Shown here in pieces: positions 33,950 to 44,203 of a DNA stretch of 64,000 bases. The notes beneath the pieces were generated by a model. It did not search any database. It had not been told where the DNA came from and was given only the letters and a program-made list of their open reading frames with translations. How positions within the stretch are numbered: position 1 is the stretch's first letter; each line of letters begins with the position of its first letter. Source of the DNA: Rhizomys pruinosus (Eukaryota > Chordata > Mammalia > Rodentia > Spalacidae). Where the stretch lies: the NCBI GenBank assembly GCA_009823505.1, contig VZQC01007120.1:62001-126000 (forward strand), given 5' to 3'. Both the position numbers and the translations under genes were made by a program.

Positions 33950-34090
33950 TATTCTCATTAGCTAATTTAATTCTGAAAACTTACTTTCAGTCTGTCCCAG
34001 TTACTAATGATGAGCAACCAGGCACAGAAGGGTTAAGTAATTTGCCCAAGGTCCCACAGATAAGAAATCAGCCCCTAAGTGGGGTTGTCT
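33950..34090 (+). mobile_element. MIR SINE remnant
   Basis: AGGCACAGAAGGGTTAAGTAATTTGCCCAAGGTCCCACAGATAAG is the diagnostic MIR core/3' motif. One of the oldest elements here. Confidence 0.85.
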
Positions 34091-34645
34091 CCCTTCTGAG
34101 TAAACATGGTTAATGACTGTATAAGAGTATCTCCAAGTAATTACCCCCTCGGTCTAGGTTTGGCAAAAAGGGAGAGAAATTAATAGGAAATGCAAAAGTC
34201 AAGGCATCCAAACTAATCCACATGTAGGACTCCCTCCAATCAGAGCCGGTGGCTGGCGTTAAGACTTAAGACATCATGAACACTCTTCCTGACAGTCATA
34301 AGGAGAGGTTGTTGATAGTCAAGTTGCTGGGACTGAGGTTTGGACTCAGGTCTGGCTTCCAGAGCTCACATGTCTAATAAGCCCACCAGGGGAAGGCTGT
34401 TCTTGCTGTTTCCTAGGCCACACTTTGAACAGCTCTGGTAGAGAGGGTTCTTCATGGCCTGGCATGTGCCAAAGGATTAGCTTTAACAACTCCTTTACTT
34501 CACTCACATCAAAGGCTGTGCCCTGTGCCTACGCTACCCTCTGTCACTGCTCCCCTCTTGTCTTATCTCTCCATGGTAATCTGGGAACCTGCATTCCAAC
34601 AAGCATCACAGCTGGTCCTGATGTAGCTTATTTAAGTCCATCTTG
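34091..34645. other. Unique sequence
   Basis: Mostly unrecognised. GGTTTGGACTCAGGTCTGGCTTCC near 34335-34360 may be a displaced MIR tail. Confidence 0.35.
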
Positions 34646-34960
34646 AGCTACTACCACAGAATACCTCAGGCTGTATGTAATTTATAATGATACAGGCTTA
34701 CTGTTCTAGAGGCTGGGAAGTCCAAGCTCAGTGTCCTCACGCCATGGCCCAGCAGAACATGTCCCAGGATGGAAGAACAAAGAGAGGGTAAAGAAGAGAG
34801 GAGCCCTCTTTGGCCCGTTGTTATTAGAGAACTGTTAGCTCTGCAACTTGACTTTCTAGGGGAATTGCAGGTTTTTTCTGAGTAAAACACTTCCACATAT
34901 GACTGAGATGGATTGTGCAATTTGGAAAAACCTCACACACATTTGCTCATTTTAACCTTT
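34646..34960 (-). mobile_element. MaLR-type LTR, reverse strand
   Basis: CCACAGAATACCTCAGGCTG, TAATTTATAATGATACAGGC and TAGAGGCTGGGAAGTCCAAG match the antisense 3' half of ORR1/MLT-like LTRs. Diverged; boundaries approximate. Confidence 0.65.
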
Positions 34961-36262
34961 GAGGGCCACATGTACCCTGCCAGGTCAATCTCTAAGGAAC
35001 AAAGCTCCAACTCAGACTCATGAAGGAAGCTTTTCCTTAAATCATACATATAGAAAGTCCCTTAAAGAAACCACAGTCTCAAAAAAAAAAAAAAAGGAAA
35101 GAAAAGAAAAAAAAGAAACCACAGACCACAAATAAGATTTCACTGCCAAGGAGCAAGGAACCTGGAGTGTTCTTCCTTATTACCTGAGGGTTCAGCCTGG
35201 AGACATTAGCATCCCAGCAGGCTGTGCACCTCAGGCTGAGTCAGCGTCCTCTGCCAGCAAAAACTTCAAACCTCAGGCAGAATCATAAGGGGTTGCACTG
35301 CAGGAAAGGCATGATCCGCGGGGAGGCTAATGCTGCTAAAGTGGACAGGTTGGGAAGTACATCGTTTGCATTTGCCTCTTATGCCACACACTGGGGTCTG
35401 TGCAGTTAGTTCTTTCTCCGAGGTTCTCCTGGGGTGGGGAGGGCATGGGTTGCAAAAGAGGTGCCAAGCCAGGCTTCCCCATTGGGTATGGGATGTGAAA
35501 TCTAGGAAGGTGGAGGTGGATGAATTTTATGTGACAGATCTGTGAGTGAGCCACAGGAAGGACATCAGGCACTTCCATGGCTATGCTTTGCGTGAAGACA
35601 AGCCTGTAGGACAGCACCCATCAACAATGTGGCTTCTGCCCACCAAGGCAGGCCTGGCCTTCCAGACTGTGTAGTTCCAAGGTCTCAGCAAAGGCTAATG
35701 CTCCCCCCTGCAGTAGTCAGATGTCCGCTTAATTAGTGTGTGTGAAGTTAATGTTGTGGAAATGCAAAGGGTGCAAAGAACTACTCAGTTCATGTGTCAG
35801 AATCATTACGAATTCTCCATGCAATGCCACTGCAAAATAAGATTGGAAATTACTTGGAAATTGTCAACTGCTTCCCCTGGCCTCTATTATAGCCTCCCAC
35901 GCCCTGTTTCTAACCCCACCCCCATCCCATACATCCCACAAATTGCTTGAACAGCAAGGATGTTTTATCGAACAACAAAGAAGCACAGTTAATCTAGAGT
36001 CTAGACTAAGAAAAGTCTGAGTAATCTGAAATTCTGCCCCCTAAGGGGACACAATTTTGGAACGACACCAATTTGAAGCTGAGAATCAAGCAATTTGGAT
36101 GAGGCAAGATAATCATCAAATCAAAGGCAAGAAAAATCTTTTAAAACTGCCATTCTGGAATTCCAGGCCCAAGGCCCACACTAGTCAGATCATGTTGGCA
36201 TCCAGGATCACTGAGTGATTTCCCTCCTGCCCTGAAGGATGCATCGCTCACATTTGAATGAT
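34961..36262. other. Unique sequence
   Basis: No gene recognised. Contains a 35-bp A-rich insertion with TSD at 35077-35111 (separate entry). Confidence 0.4.
35064..35124 (+). mobile_element. Near-empty retroposon: 4-nt body plus A tail, with 13-bp TSD
   Basis: A perfect repeat AAAGAAACCACAG (35064-35076 and 35112-35124) flanks TCTC plus an A run and a GGAAAGAAAAG-type tail (35077-35111). TCTC is the last base group of a B1 body before its A tail, so this may be a maximally 5'-truncated B1. Confidence 0.75.
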
Positions 36263-36438
36263 AAAGACAGGAGATGAGCTGGGTGTGGTGGCGCACACCT
36301 TTAATCCTAGCACTGGGGAAGTAGAGGCAGGATCTTTGTGAGTTCAAGGCCAGCCTGGTCTACAAAGCAAGTCCCAGGCCAGCTGGGACTGCAGGGAGAC
36401 CCTGTCTTGAAAAGACAAAAAAAAAAGACAAGAGATGA
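36263..36438 (+). mobile_element. B1 SINE with 15-bp TSD
   Basis: B1 at 36278-36423, from GCTGGGTGTGGTGGCGCACACC to CTTGAAAAGAC plus A run. Flanks AAAGACAGGAGATGA (36263-36277) and AAAGACAAGAGATGA (36424-36438) differ at one base. Confidence 0.95.
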
Positions 36439-36489
36439 AGATGAGCCAAGGCTCCAGGTGATGATGTGAAAGCTGGTATATCTATTATA

Positions 36490-36590
36490 ATCTATGATAC
36501 ACTGTTATCATTAGTATAATCTCTGATACACTGTTATCATTATCCCAGATCCTCTGATATACTGTTATCATTATACCAGATCATGCTCAC
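36490..36590. repeat. Three diverged ~37-bp tandem units
   Basis: TGATACACTGTTATCATTA, TGATACACTGTTATCATTA and TGATATACTGTTATCATTA occur at regular spacing with variable linkers, a small local duplication series. Confidence 0.88.
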
Positions 36591-37339
36591 TACTGATTAA
36601 GGTATCAGCCTTTGAAATGGTCTTGTCTGTAGCATGCGATCTCCCAGACCAATCTGGCACTGAATATATGTGGTCCAGATCCTACTCTAAGTAAAGGCTT
36701 TCTCTAGTCTATGCACAGGCTTTTCCTGGACTTCTTCAGTCAGAGCAAAATACACAGAGAAGATGGATATTCATTTCTAGTGAAACCCATTCAGGAGAGG
36801 CCATTTGTTTAGATAGAAACCGAATGTTCTTGAAAACATTGCCTTTATTAGAAATGATATTCCCATTCTGCAAGACAGAAGATGAAACACAGCTGACCTT
36901 CCACTTTCTCATAAAAGTAAAAACTGAAATAACCCAACAAGGTATAACCCCTCCTCCCTCGGCACCCCTGCTCCACGGAAGTGTCAAGAGCATAGCGCTT
37001 TCAGCCTGTGGAAGGGGAATTCTGCTGGGCCATCCCTCATGTGATAATATACATTAATGTGCATCTAAAATATTTGATGTTCCCGTCTGTCTTTCTTGCT
37101 TGCTTGGTATGATCTGTGGTTTGGACACGGAGCTGGGTAGATTTCCTGTCTTCAGAATGTAAGCTGGATGATGATGTGGGAGACCACAGGGAACCAGAGG
37201 TTGTGCTACGTACCTCCTAGCTAAAGAAGTGTGCCCCATGGCAGGAGCATTCATCTATGGCTGGTGACTGGCTTGTGAACAAGGTCCCACCAGTCCCTAT
37301 GGAATTACACCAGGAATACTCCCACTTGTCTGAAACTCC
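36591..37339. other. Unique sequence
   Basis: Nothing recognised. Confidence 0.35.
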
Positions 37340-37690
37340 CTTTGTGTTTTGTTACTTTCTGCTGCTGTGATAAAACAACATGACCTGAATCAACTTAGAG
37401 AAGGAAAAGTTTATTTGGGCTTATGATTCCACGGGGAGAGTTCACAACGGTGGGGAGGCTGAGGGAACCGGAAGCTGAGATCACACATTTATCCATGTGT
37501 AGGAAGCACAGTGTGAGCTAGAAGTAGAGCAGAGCTATAAATCTCAAAGCCTGTCCTCCAATAACCTGCTTCCTCCAGCAGGGCTGTGCCTTGTAAAGGC
37601 TCCGCGACCTCCCTATATAGCACCACCAACTGGGAACCAAATGTCTCAGTACCTGAGCCTATTGGAGGGCTCTTCTAATTCAATCCACCA
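37340..37690 (-). mobile_element. MaLR-type LTR, reverse strand
   Basis: GTTACTTTCTGCTGCTGTGATAAAACA, GAAAAGTTTATTTGGGCTTATG and CTTCCTCCAGCAGGGCTGTGCC match the antisense of MT-like LTRs, with the 3' U5 end at low coordinates. Confidence 0.65.
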
Positions 37691-37822
37691 GTCTTAAACT
37701 ATGAATTAATTTGTTTTGCAATTGATCCAGTTTTCAGTTTGTTTAAATCTTCAGATCAAGTTAATGTGTTAAATTTGAGACTGACTAGGTGACACACTGA
37801 TTTGGGAGTATGGACCATATGA

Positions 37823-37827
37823 GTGTT

Positions 37828-37864
<37 letters not shown>

Positions 37865-37874
37865 TTGTATGTAC
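37823..37874. repeat. (GT)n microsatellite
   Basis: Interrupted GT repeat with several TTT breaks. Confidence 0.93.
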
Positions 37875-37929
37875 ACGTGTGCTTAAGAAAGCCAGCCGTT
37901 AACACAAGGTATCTTCCTCAACCACTCTC

Positions 37930-38160
37930 CACCTGACTTTTTTTGAGACAAAGTCTCTCACTGCAATTGGATCTCATGGATTTTTGTGGGACTGTCTGGC
38001 CAGCAAGCCTCCGGGGATCCTCCCATCTGCTTCCCAGCACTGAGGTGACAGGTGCCTACTCTTGAGCCTAGCTTTTCGTGTGTGCTGCACATCCAAACTC
38101 AAGTCCTCACGCTTGTGTAGCAGGCAAGTCTTTACTAAGGAAGCCATCTCCCTAGCCCCA
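37930..38160 (-). mobile_element. B4-type (ID-B1) composite SINE, reverse strand
   Basis: Antisense B1-like part with the B4-specific GACTGTCTGGCCAGCAAGCC stretch, then an ID-like head (AGCAGGCAAGTCTTTACTAAGG, ending CTCCCTAGCCCC). This is the long-known ID plus B1 fusion, useful as a comparison for the B3/B1 composite here. Confidence 0.75.
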
Positions 38161-38228
38161 GTGTCCTGAATAGCTTGCTTTTACATGTGAATAGTTGAGA
38201 AAAGGATGTCAATTTGAAAATAAAATGA

Positions 38229-38466
38229 GGGGCTAGAGAGATGGCCTAGCGGTTAAGAACGCAGACTGCTCTTGCAGAGGACCCGGGTTTGATCCCCAGC
38301 ACCCACATGGCGGCTGAGAACCGTCTGAAACTCCAATTCCAGGAGAACTCCAGGTCCAGGGGAATCCGACACCCTCTTCTGACCTCCAGGGCATTGCACG
38401 CCACGGGTGCACAAACTTGCATGCAGACAGTACATTCATACACATACAGAAATAAAAAAAAAAAAG
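38229..38466 (+). mobile_element. Young B3-type SINE
   Basis: GGGGCTAGAGAGATGGCCTAGCGG start, intact A box, near-intact B box (GGGTTTGATCCC), 17-bp internal duplication and CACGCCACGGGTGCAC. A convincing TSD is not visible. Confidence 0.94.
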
Positions 38467-38689
38467 AAAGTGAACCAGGCCCTTGAGGAGCTGTGCCAGC
38501 TCCCCTCTCCTAGCTCTGCCCACCTCAGCCTATTGGCAGCTGACTAAGGCCTGGAAGTTTCATCCTCATCCTCCCTAAGCCCATCAGCTGACAGTTCTTT
38601 GGGAAAAAATGTCCATGGCATAACCTTGGCCTGTATTTCTTGAGGTTTCTGTCATTTTTATTGAATAGCAGATTTCTTTTTCTTTTTAT

Positions 38690-38987
38690 ATATCAATGAC
38701 TTTTTTTTGCTTTTTGCTTTTTGTTTTTTGGTTTTTTGAGACAGGGTCTCCCTATAGCCCCAGCTGGCCTGGAACTCACTCTATAGACCAGGCTGGCCTT
38801 GAACTCACAGAGATCTGCCTACCTCTGCTTCCTGAGTGCTGGGATTAAAGGTGTGCACCACCACACCCGGCTTAAAGATGGTTCTTAGCTGCCATATGGG
38901 TGCTGGGAATAGAACCCAGGTCCTCTGCAAGAACAGTCAGCACTCTTAACCACTGAGTCAGCTCTCCAGCTCATATCAATGACTTTT
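38690..38987 (-). mobile_element. Composite B3-head/B1 SINE, copy 2, with 15-bp TSD
   Basis: Element 38705-38972 lies between perfect 15-bp repeats ATATCAATGACTTTT (38690-38704 and 38973-38987). On the minus strand: B3 head, junction AAGAACCATCTTTAAGCCGGG, complete B1, then an AAAAGCAAAAAGC-type tail. The junction and the diagnostic CTATAG in the B1 half match copy 1 (5084-5335), while the insertion site and TSD differ. Confidence 0.93.
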
Positions 38988-39768
38988 GTATTTGCATTCA
39001 AAATTTTAAATGTTTTAAGTGATATATATATGGTCTAGATTTTCTCAACTGAAGAGAATCTTCCTTAAATCTCACCTCTGTCCTTGATCAGCAGTCATTT
39101 CATTCTGTATTATATTTTTAGAGGCATTTTGTGCATGTTGAAGCATCAGAATCCAGAGAACTCACACATGTGCAAATGTTCTTCCTTTGGTGTTTATACA
39201 CAAGTTTCAGAATATTTACATTCTCTTCTGTGCATTGTCTCATTTCCAAGAACATCCTAAAATCCCTCCATGTCATTACAGACAGGGCATCCCCCTCCTT
39301 GGCTATACACAATCCATGTAACCAGAGTACTACTTCAAGACATCTAGTTTGTGCCTACCTTTTGTCTCTGTATACACAATCTACATGTGGGGGCTAGAAT
39401 GTGGGATACTGGCTTGGTATCCATGAGATTCTGGGTTTGATCCCCAGTGATGAAAGTAAAGGGCCGGAAGTGAAAGTGCAATTTTCAACTTTGAAATTTA
39501 TTTTCAAATTATCTTCCATAGTGGCTGAAACATGAGTACTACCATCGGGGGAGCATACGAGCATACAGCAGTGTGTGAAACACACATTCTCATACTAATA
39601 GTATGGCATGAGATGCACCGCTCTGAGAAACACTGCCACTTGTTCTCCCCATCCTCGACACCTCCCTGGACTGATCAGTCACTTGAACTTCTTGTTTGAA
39701 AGCTGTGCTTTTCTCTGTCAAATTGCTGGGCTTTTATTTAGGGCAGCAAACCATTTTTATAATACTTG
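38988..39768. other. Mostly unique sequence
   Basis: An ID/tRNA-like stretch at 39389-39460 (GGGGCTAGAATGTGGGATAC, GGGTTTGATCCCCAG) is the only recognisable item. The rest may include old LINE DNA. Confidence 0.4.
39389..39460 (+). mobile_element. ID-like/tRNA-like SINE head
   Basis: A good B box (GGGTTTGATCCCC) follows a weak A-box region. No A tail. Short and uncertain. Confidence 0.4.
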
Positions 39769-40621
39769 GTGGATGTTCTAGTTTGTCTTCCATTGCTGTG
39801 ACAAAACACTCTGACAGACACCAACTTGGGGAGGAACGGGTTTATTCAGCTTACATCTCCTGGGTCACAGTTCATCACTTAGGGAGCCCAGGGCAGGAAC
39901 CTGGAGGCAGGAGCTGAAGCACAAGCCATGGAGGAATGCTGTTCACTGGCTTGCTCTCTTGGCTCATGCCCAGCCTGACCTCTTATACAGTACACAACAA
40001 CCTGCCCAGGGTGACACCACCCATAGTGGGCTGGGCCCTCCCACATTGCTTAACAATCAAGACAATACTCCACAGACGTGGCCACAGGCCAGTCCAATGG
40101 AGCCAATTCCCCATACCCTCAACCCAGGTATGTCAAATTGACACTAAAGCTATCCAGCACAACTGACCCCTTGTCAACTTGACACAAAAAACACATCACT
40201 ATTAAATCACCACCTTTCCAGTTCTTATCCCCAAAGTATGATGTTAACATTAATCACAACCTAAGACAGTACAACCTTAAAAGCCCCACAGTCCTTAAAA
40301 TGTCCAAATACTTAAAAGCTCACAGTCTGTTAAAAGTCTCCTAACTGTGGGCTGCTGTAAAATCCAAAACAAGTACTGTCTTATTTCAAAGGGAAGAATC
40401 AGGCACACTCAAACAAAACCTAAGTCCAGCAAGTAGTTCAAGGCCGGACACCTGGGATTCACTCACGATCTTCTGGGCTCCAAAGGGTTTCAGCAGCTCC
40501 CCCTCTCTGACTCTGCTATCCATGGCACACACAGCTCATCTCGAAGGCCCAGGCCGACTCCATTCCACACCTGTCACTGCTCTTGGTGGTCATCCCACGG
40601 TCCTGGCATCTCCAAAACGCT

Positions 40622-40806
40622 GGGGTCGCCACTGAAACTGAGGCAGCACCTTCACCAATGGTCTCTTCTGACCTGGTGCAAAGCCTCAGCTTCTGTCCGT
40701 GACCCCTGCAATCAATCCTGGGGTCTTCACTGCAACTGAGGTGCACTTCCACCAGTGGTCTTTCCTGACCTCTCACAGTGCCAAGCCTCGGCTGCTCTCT
40801 ATGACC
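40622..40806. repeat. Diverged ~95-bp tandem repeat in the LTR element
   Basis: GGGGTCGCCACTGAAACTGAGG...GTGACCCC and GGGGTCTTCACTGCAACTGAGG...ATGACCCC are two consecutive related copies. Part of the element's internal structure. Confidence 0.85.
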
Positions 40807-40961
40807 CCCTCAAATTTCAACACCGGAACCATATAGGAGACTCTTACACATTACCAAGTCCTGCTTCTGGCTCGAGATGGAGGCTCAGGCCCCTTCTGGA
40901 TCATAGCTTCTGTGTGCTGACCCTGAAGAAATTCTTCCCAGAAGATTTCACCACAGCGATG

Positions 40962-41093
40962 CTGGTCTCTTGTTACTTACAGCTGATTTTTCAGCCCCAG
41001 CTAACCACCATCAATTGTGCCAGTACAACAAATATTTCCCTTCAGGTTCTGGTCTCTTGTTACTTACAGCTGATTCTTCAGCCCCAGCTGACC
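40962..41093. repeat. 45-bp direct repeat in the LTR element
   Basis: CTGGTCTCTTGTTACTTACA begins copies at 40962 and 41049, both continuing into TTCAGCCCCAGCT. Only a few mismatches. Confidence 0.93.
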
Positions 41094-41334
41094 AGAACCC
41101 ACAGATTAAACAGTCCTGATGATCTCTGCTCCCCCTTTGAAGCTAGAAACTTCACAAGCCAGACCTCCATCTTCTACAACTCCTTCAGCAAAACTGTTCC
41201 AATTTCCACAGCCACGATCTTTAAGCATTCAGTGATCTTCCCAGCCCAAAATTCCAAACGCCTCCACAATCCTTCCCTAAAACACCAAGGTCAGGTCTGT
41301 CACAGCAATATCCCACTCTTCTGGTACCAATTTC

Positions 41335-41436
41335 TGTTCTAGTTTGTCTTCCATTGCTGTGACAAAACACCCTTTCCTCCCCAAGTTGGTGTCGATCAGA
41401 GTGTTTTGTCACAGCAATGGAAGACAAACTAGAACA
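41335..41436. repeat. Perfect 36-bp inverted repeat (palindromic LTR)
   Basis: Arms 41335-41370 and 41401-41436 are exact reverse complements, separated by 30 bp (41371-41400). Each arm equals the 36-bp U5 end of the other LTR (39774-39809). The spacer matches the adjoining U5 sequence in inverted orientation with three mismatches. Confidence 0.97.
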
Positions 41437-41554
41437 GTGGAATATCATTCTCAATTTCAATGAATTATTTGGCTTTTAAATCCATTGCATAGATGATGCA
41501 ATGCCAGAATTTTTATTTTATGCAGATAAATTAATAAATCACCTCTTTCCCCCC

Positions 41555-41703
41555 TTTTTTTTTGGTTTCATGACACAGGAGCTCACTCTGTAGCTCAGGC
41601 TGGCCTCAAAGCAGCCCAGCCTAATCCTCAAACCCATATAATTCTCCTGCCTCAGCTTTTCAAATGCTGAGATTACAAGCATGCAATTTCATGCCAGACA
41701 TAG
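41555..41703 (-). mobile_element. Old B1-like SINE, reverse strand
   Basis: T run, then CATGACACAGGAGCTCACTCTGTAGCTCAGGCTGGCC, CTCCTGCCTCAGC and GAGATTACAAGCATGC. Diverged. Confidence 0.75.
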
Positions 41704-43605
41704 TTCATAGTCAGAAAAACTTCTTATACTCCAGAGAAGAATATGGAAGATATTAATATTCTATATTCATGTTATTTCATATTAGTATAAACATAATCAT
41801 GCATATATTCACTGTGCTACTGATTAAACATTGGTTAAGTTTATTCCCAAACATCCAAGTTCTGAAGTGCCCTCTCATTGCTAAATTTTTTGGCTTATTC
41901 TTTGGGGTTTCAGTGATAAATATTTATAAAATCTGTTATTTTACCTCTTTCATGTCACAGCTGCACAACTTTAATTTTTTGAGTTTTTAGAAGGAGGGGA
42001 AGACTTGTAATAACAACATAATATTGGAGAAGAGTAGTTCTTGCTGCTTTACATTTTCAACATTAATGGTGCTTAGTTTGTGTGTTTGTGCTTTCTTTTC
42101 TAAATTAAAATCTTGTAATTTTAATCTAAACACTGTTTTTTTGATGTGTTGTGTATGTGTGCACATGTATACTTTGTGTTTCTCCCACTGTGTTATTTTA
42201 TTTTTAATTTATTATTTTTATTTGGTGGATAATAATATGTATGCCTATGGGGTATAGTGTGATAGTATACTGACATATTATGTATAGATTATGTATCCTG
42301 AGCATTAATCAGATTAATATATTTAGCTGATCTATAATTTTGTCTCAGACATTCATCATTTCATTTTGATTAGAGTAGAAAAGTGGTTACCAGATGCTAG
42401 GGAAGAAGAGGTGAGACCTATGAGGGAGAGACTGGTTACTGAGTCCAGATACACAGCTGATCTGACCGAAGAACTACATCTTGGTGTTCTATTACATAGA
42501 ACGTAATGGAAGTTCACATGGCATAGCACATAAAGCCAAAGCCTCACAATAGTCTTTTCAATGTCCTTATCTCAATCATTTTAATACATAGAGTTGTTGC
42601 TATTCTTGTTTTTGCTGCTTATAATTAACTTGAATTTGTATTTGTTTTTTTTTTTTTTTTCACCTAATAATTGTCTGGGAGCTCCTTAAAATCCAAACTG
42701 TAAGTACATTTTGTTTTTTCATTATGCTATTAACTCCTAGTTTTCTCACAGCAGATGAGAAAATGCCTATAATTCTGATACTTCACCTATTCTAAGGGCA
42801 TTTAGGAAGGTTTGTTCCTAGTTATTAAAGTGTACATCTGAAATAATGAGATGACTTTTGTCAATTACCGTATTTAGGAAGTCTACATCTGCCTGGTATA
42901 TTGCACATGTACCCTGAAGACTCCCATCCCCAAATCCAGCTCTCAAGGCACCTGGGCTGGTCTTCATATCACTGGTGTCTTTGCTCCACTGTACCACATC
43001 CAAACTCCATTCCTTAGCTTTTCAACATGTCCTCAATTGTCTTTGTCATGGATTCAACTTAATCTGATGTCAAGATTAATGACCTCCCTTATTTTGTATA
43101 CATACAAGGCTTATGATGTTGCATATATTTAAATTTAATCACTAATTACACCCATGTCTTTAGTCACAGAACAAAGCTGGGTTTTCATTTTAGTAGATTA
43201 TTTCCACTCATTCGCTCTTATTGAAATGACAGCTATGTTTCATTTTATTTCTGTCCTTTTATGTGTTCTATTTTTGTAGCTTATAATTATTTCCATATGG
43301 CTTGTTTTCATTGTACTTTTTCTACTTATAAAATGATTTGTGTTTTCATTTCAGTGGAATGACATTATAAACATAACTCTACATAATGCCTTTAATTATC
43401 TCATTTTTGGACAGCCTCTCACAATTGCCAGCTATTAACAATCACATCATTAACTGATTCCTTCTTTCCCAGTTTGAGCTTCCAGGTTCTACATCTGATT
43501 TAATTGATTGCAATCTCTTTGAATTGTTAAAAATAGGTGTGCACACATTCTTGTACTTGTGCTTTTGAATATCCTTGGATTTTCCCTACATACAGTTGGA
43601 TATGA
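41704..43605. other. AT-rich sequence, probably old LINE in part
   Basis: TATGGGGTATAGTGTGATAGTATACTG (about 42245-42275) and GTGGTTACCAGATGCTAGGGAAG (about 42380) resemble old L1 3' UTRs. A T run at 42642-42660. No gene recognised. Confidence 0.45.
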
Positions 43606-43709
43606 ATGTACACACACACACACACACACACGCACACACACTTGCACACACATGCACACACACGCACATGCGCACGCACGCACACGCACATGCACGCATG
43701 CGCATGTAC
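43606..43709. repeat. Alternating purine-pyrimidine (CA/CG/TG) tract
   Basis: About 100 bp of near-perfect alternation, broken once at CTT (43641-43643), with many CpG and TpG steps (CGCACATGCGCACGCACG). A strong candidate for left-handed Z-DNA. Confidence 0.95.
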
Positions 43710-43984
43710 CTAGGTGATAGTGTGAGTCATTCTGACTTAGGTATGGACCTTTTTTATGCATCTACCAAGGTCCTGTGGTCTTTACATATTACATCACTGT
43801 GAAAATCCCTGACCATGGTGACCTCTGACCCTCATACATGGGTTGTTGTTCCCACCAGCTGCCCTGGAGGCTGTGCCCTCCACTTCCAAGATGCAGTGAG
43901 TCTTGTACTCAATTCTCAGTGGCACATTCTGAGTCTTTTTCGATGTGAGATTGAGTCTTGGTGGGGTGGCAGGGTTTGTTGTTG

Positions 43985-44203
43985 TTGCTTAATATTTTTT
44001 TTAGTGGAGACAGGGTCTCTAGGCCAGGCCAGCCTCCAACTTCTCATGTTACAGAAGATGAACTTCTGATTCACCTATTTCTCTAGTGCTAGAATTAGAG
44101 GACTGAGCCACTAACCTGAGTTTATGCTGTTCTGGGGATCAAACCCTGGGTTTTGTGTATGCTAGGCAAGCATTCTACCAGCTGAGCTACATACCTAGCC
44201 CTA
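43985..44203 (-). mobile_element. ID-B1 composite SINE, reverse strand
   Basis: Antisense B1-like part (GAGACAGGGTCTCTAGGCCAGGCC, CTAGTGCTAGAATTAGAGG) followed by an ID head (GGATCAAACCCTGGGTTTTGTGTATGCTAGGCAAGC, ending CCTAGCCCT). Old copy of the classic fusion. Confidence 0.75.

Larger units (their letters stand above)
39769..41441 (-). mobile_element. Compact MaLR-like LTR element with palindromic 5' LTR
   Basis: Read on the minus strand: an abnormal 102-bp 5' LTR (41436-41335), a GAAATTGGTACCAG stretch where a primer-binding site is expected, about 1.17 kb of non-coding internal sequence, and a normal-looking 388-bp 3' LTR (40161-39774). The 3' LTR starts TGTGCTGG, has AATAAA and ends CTAGAACA. 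A 5-bp TSD, GTGGA, flanks the whole at 39769-39773 and 41437-41441. The internal part contains two pairs of diverged direct repeats. No protein is encoded; this is a non-autonomous MaLR/ERVL-class copy. Confidence 0.85.

Noticed and set aside
39389..39460. Possible tRNA gene (good B box)
   Set aside because: No cloverleaf could be folded by eye, the A box is weak and there is no T-run terminator. An ID-like SINE head is more likely.
40755..41342. 195-codon open frame, the longest on the plus strand
   Set aside because: It lies entirely within the reverse-strand MaLR-like element, antisense to it, and spans its internal direct repeats.
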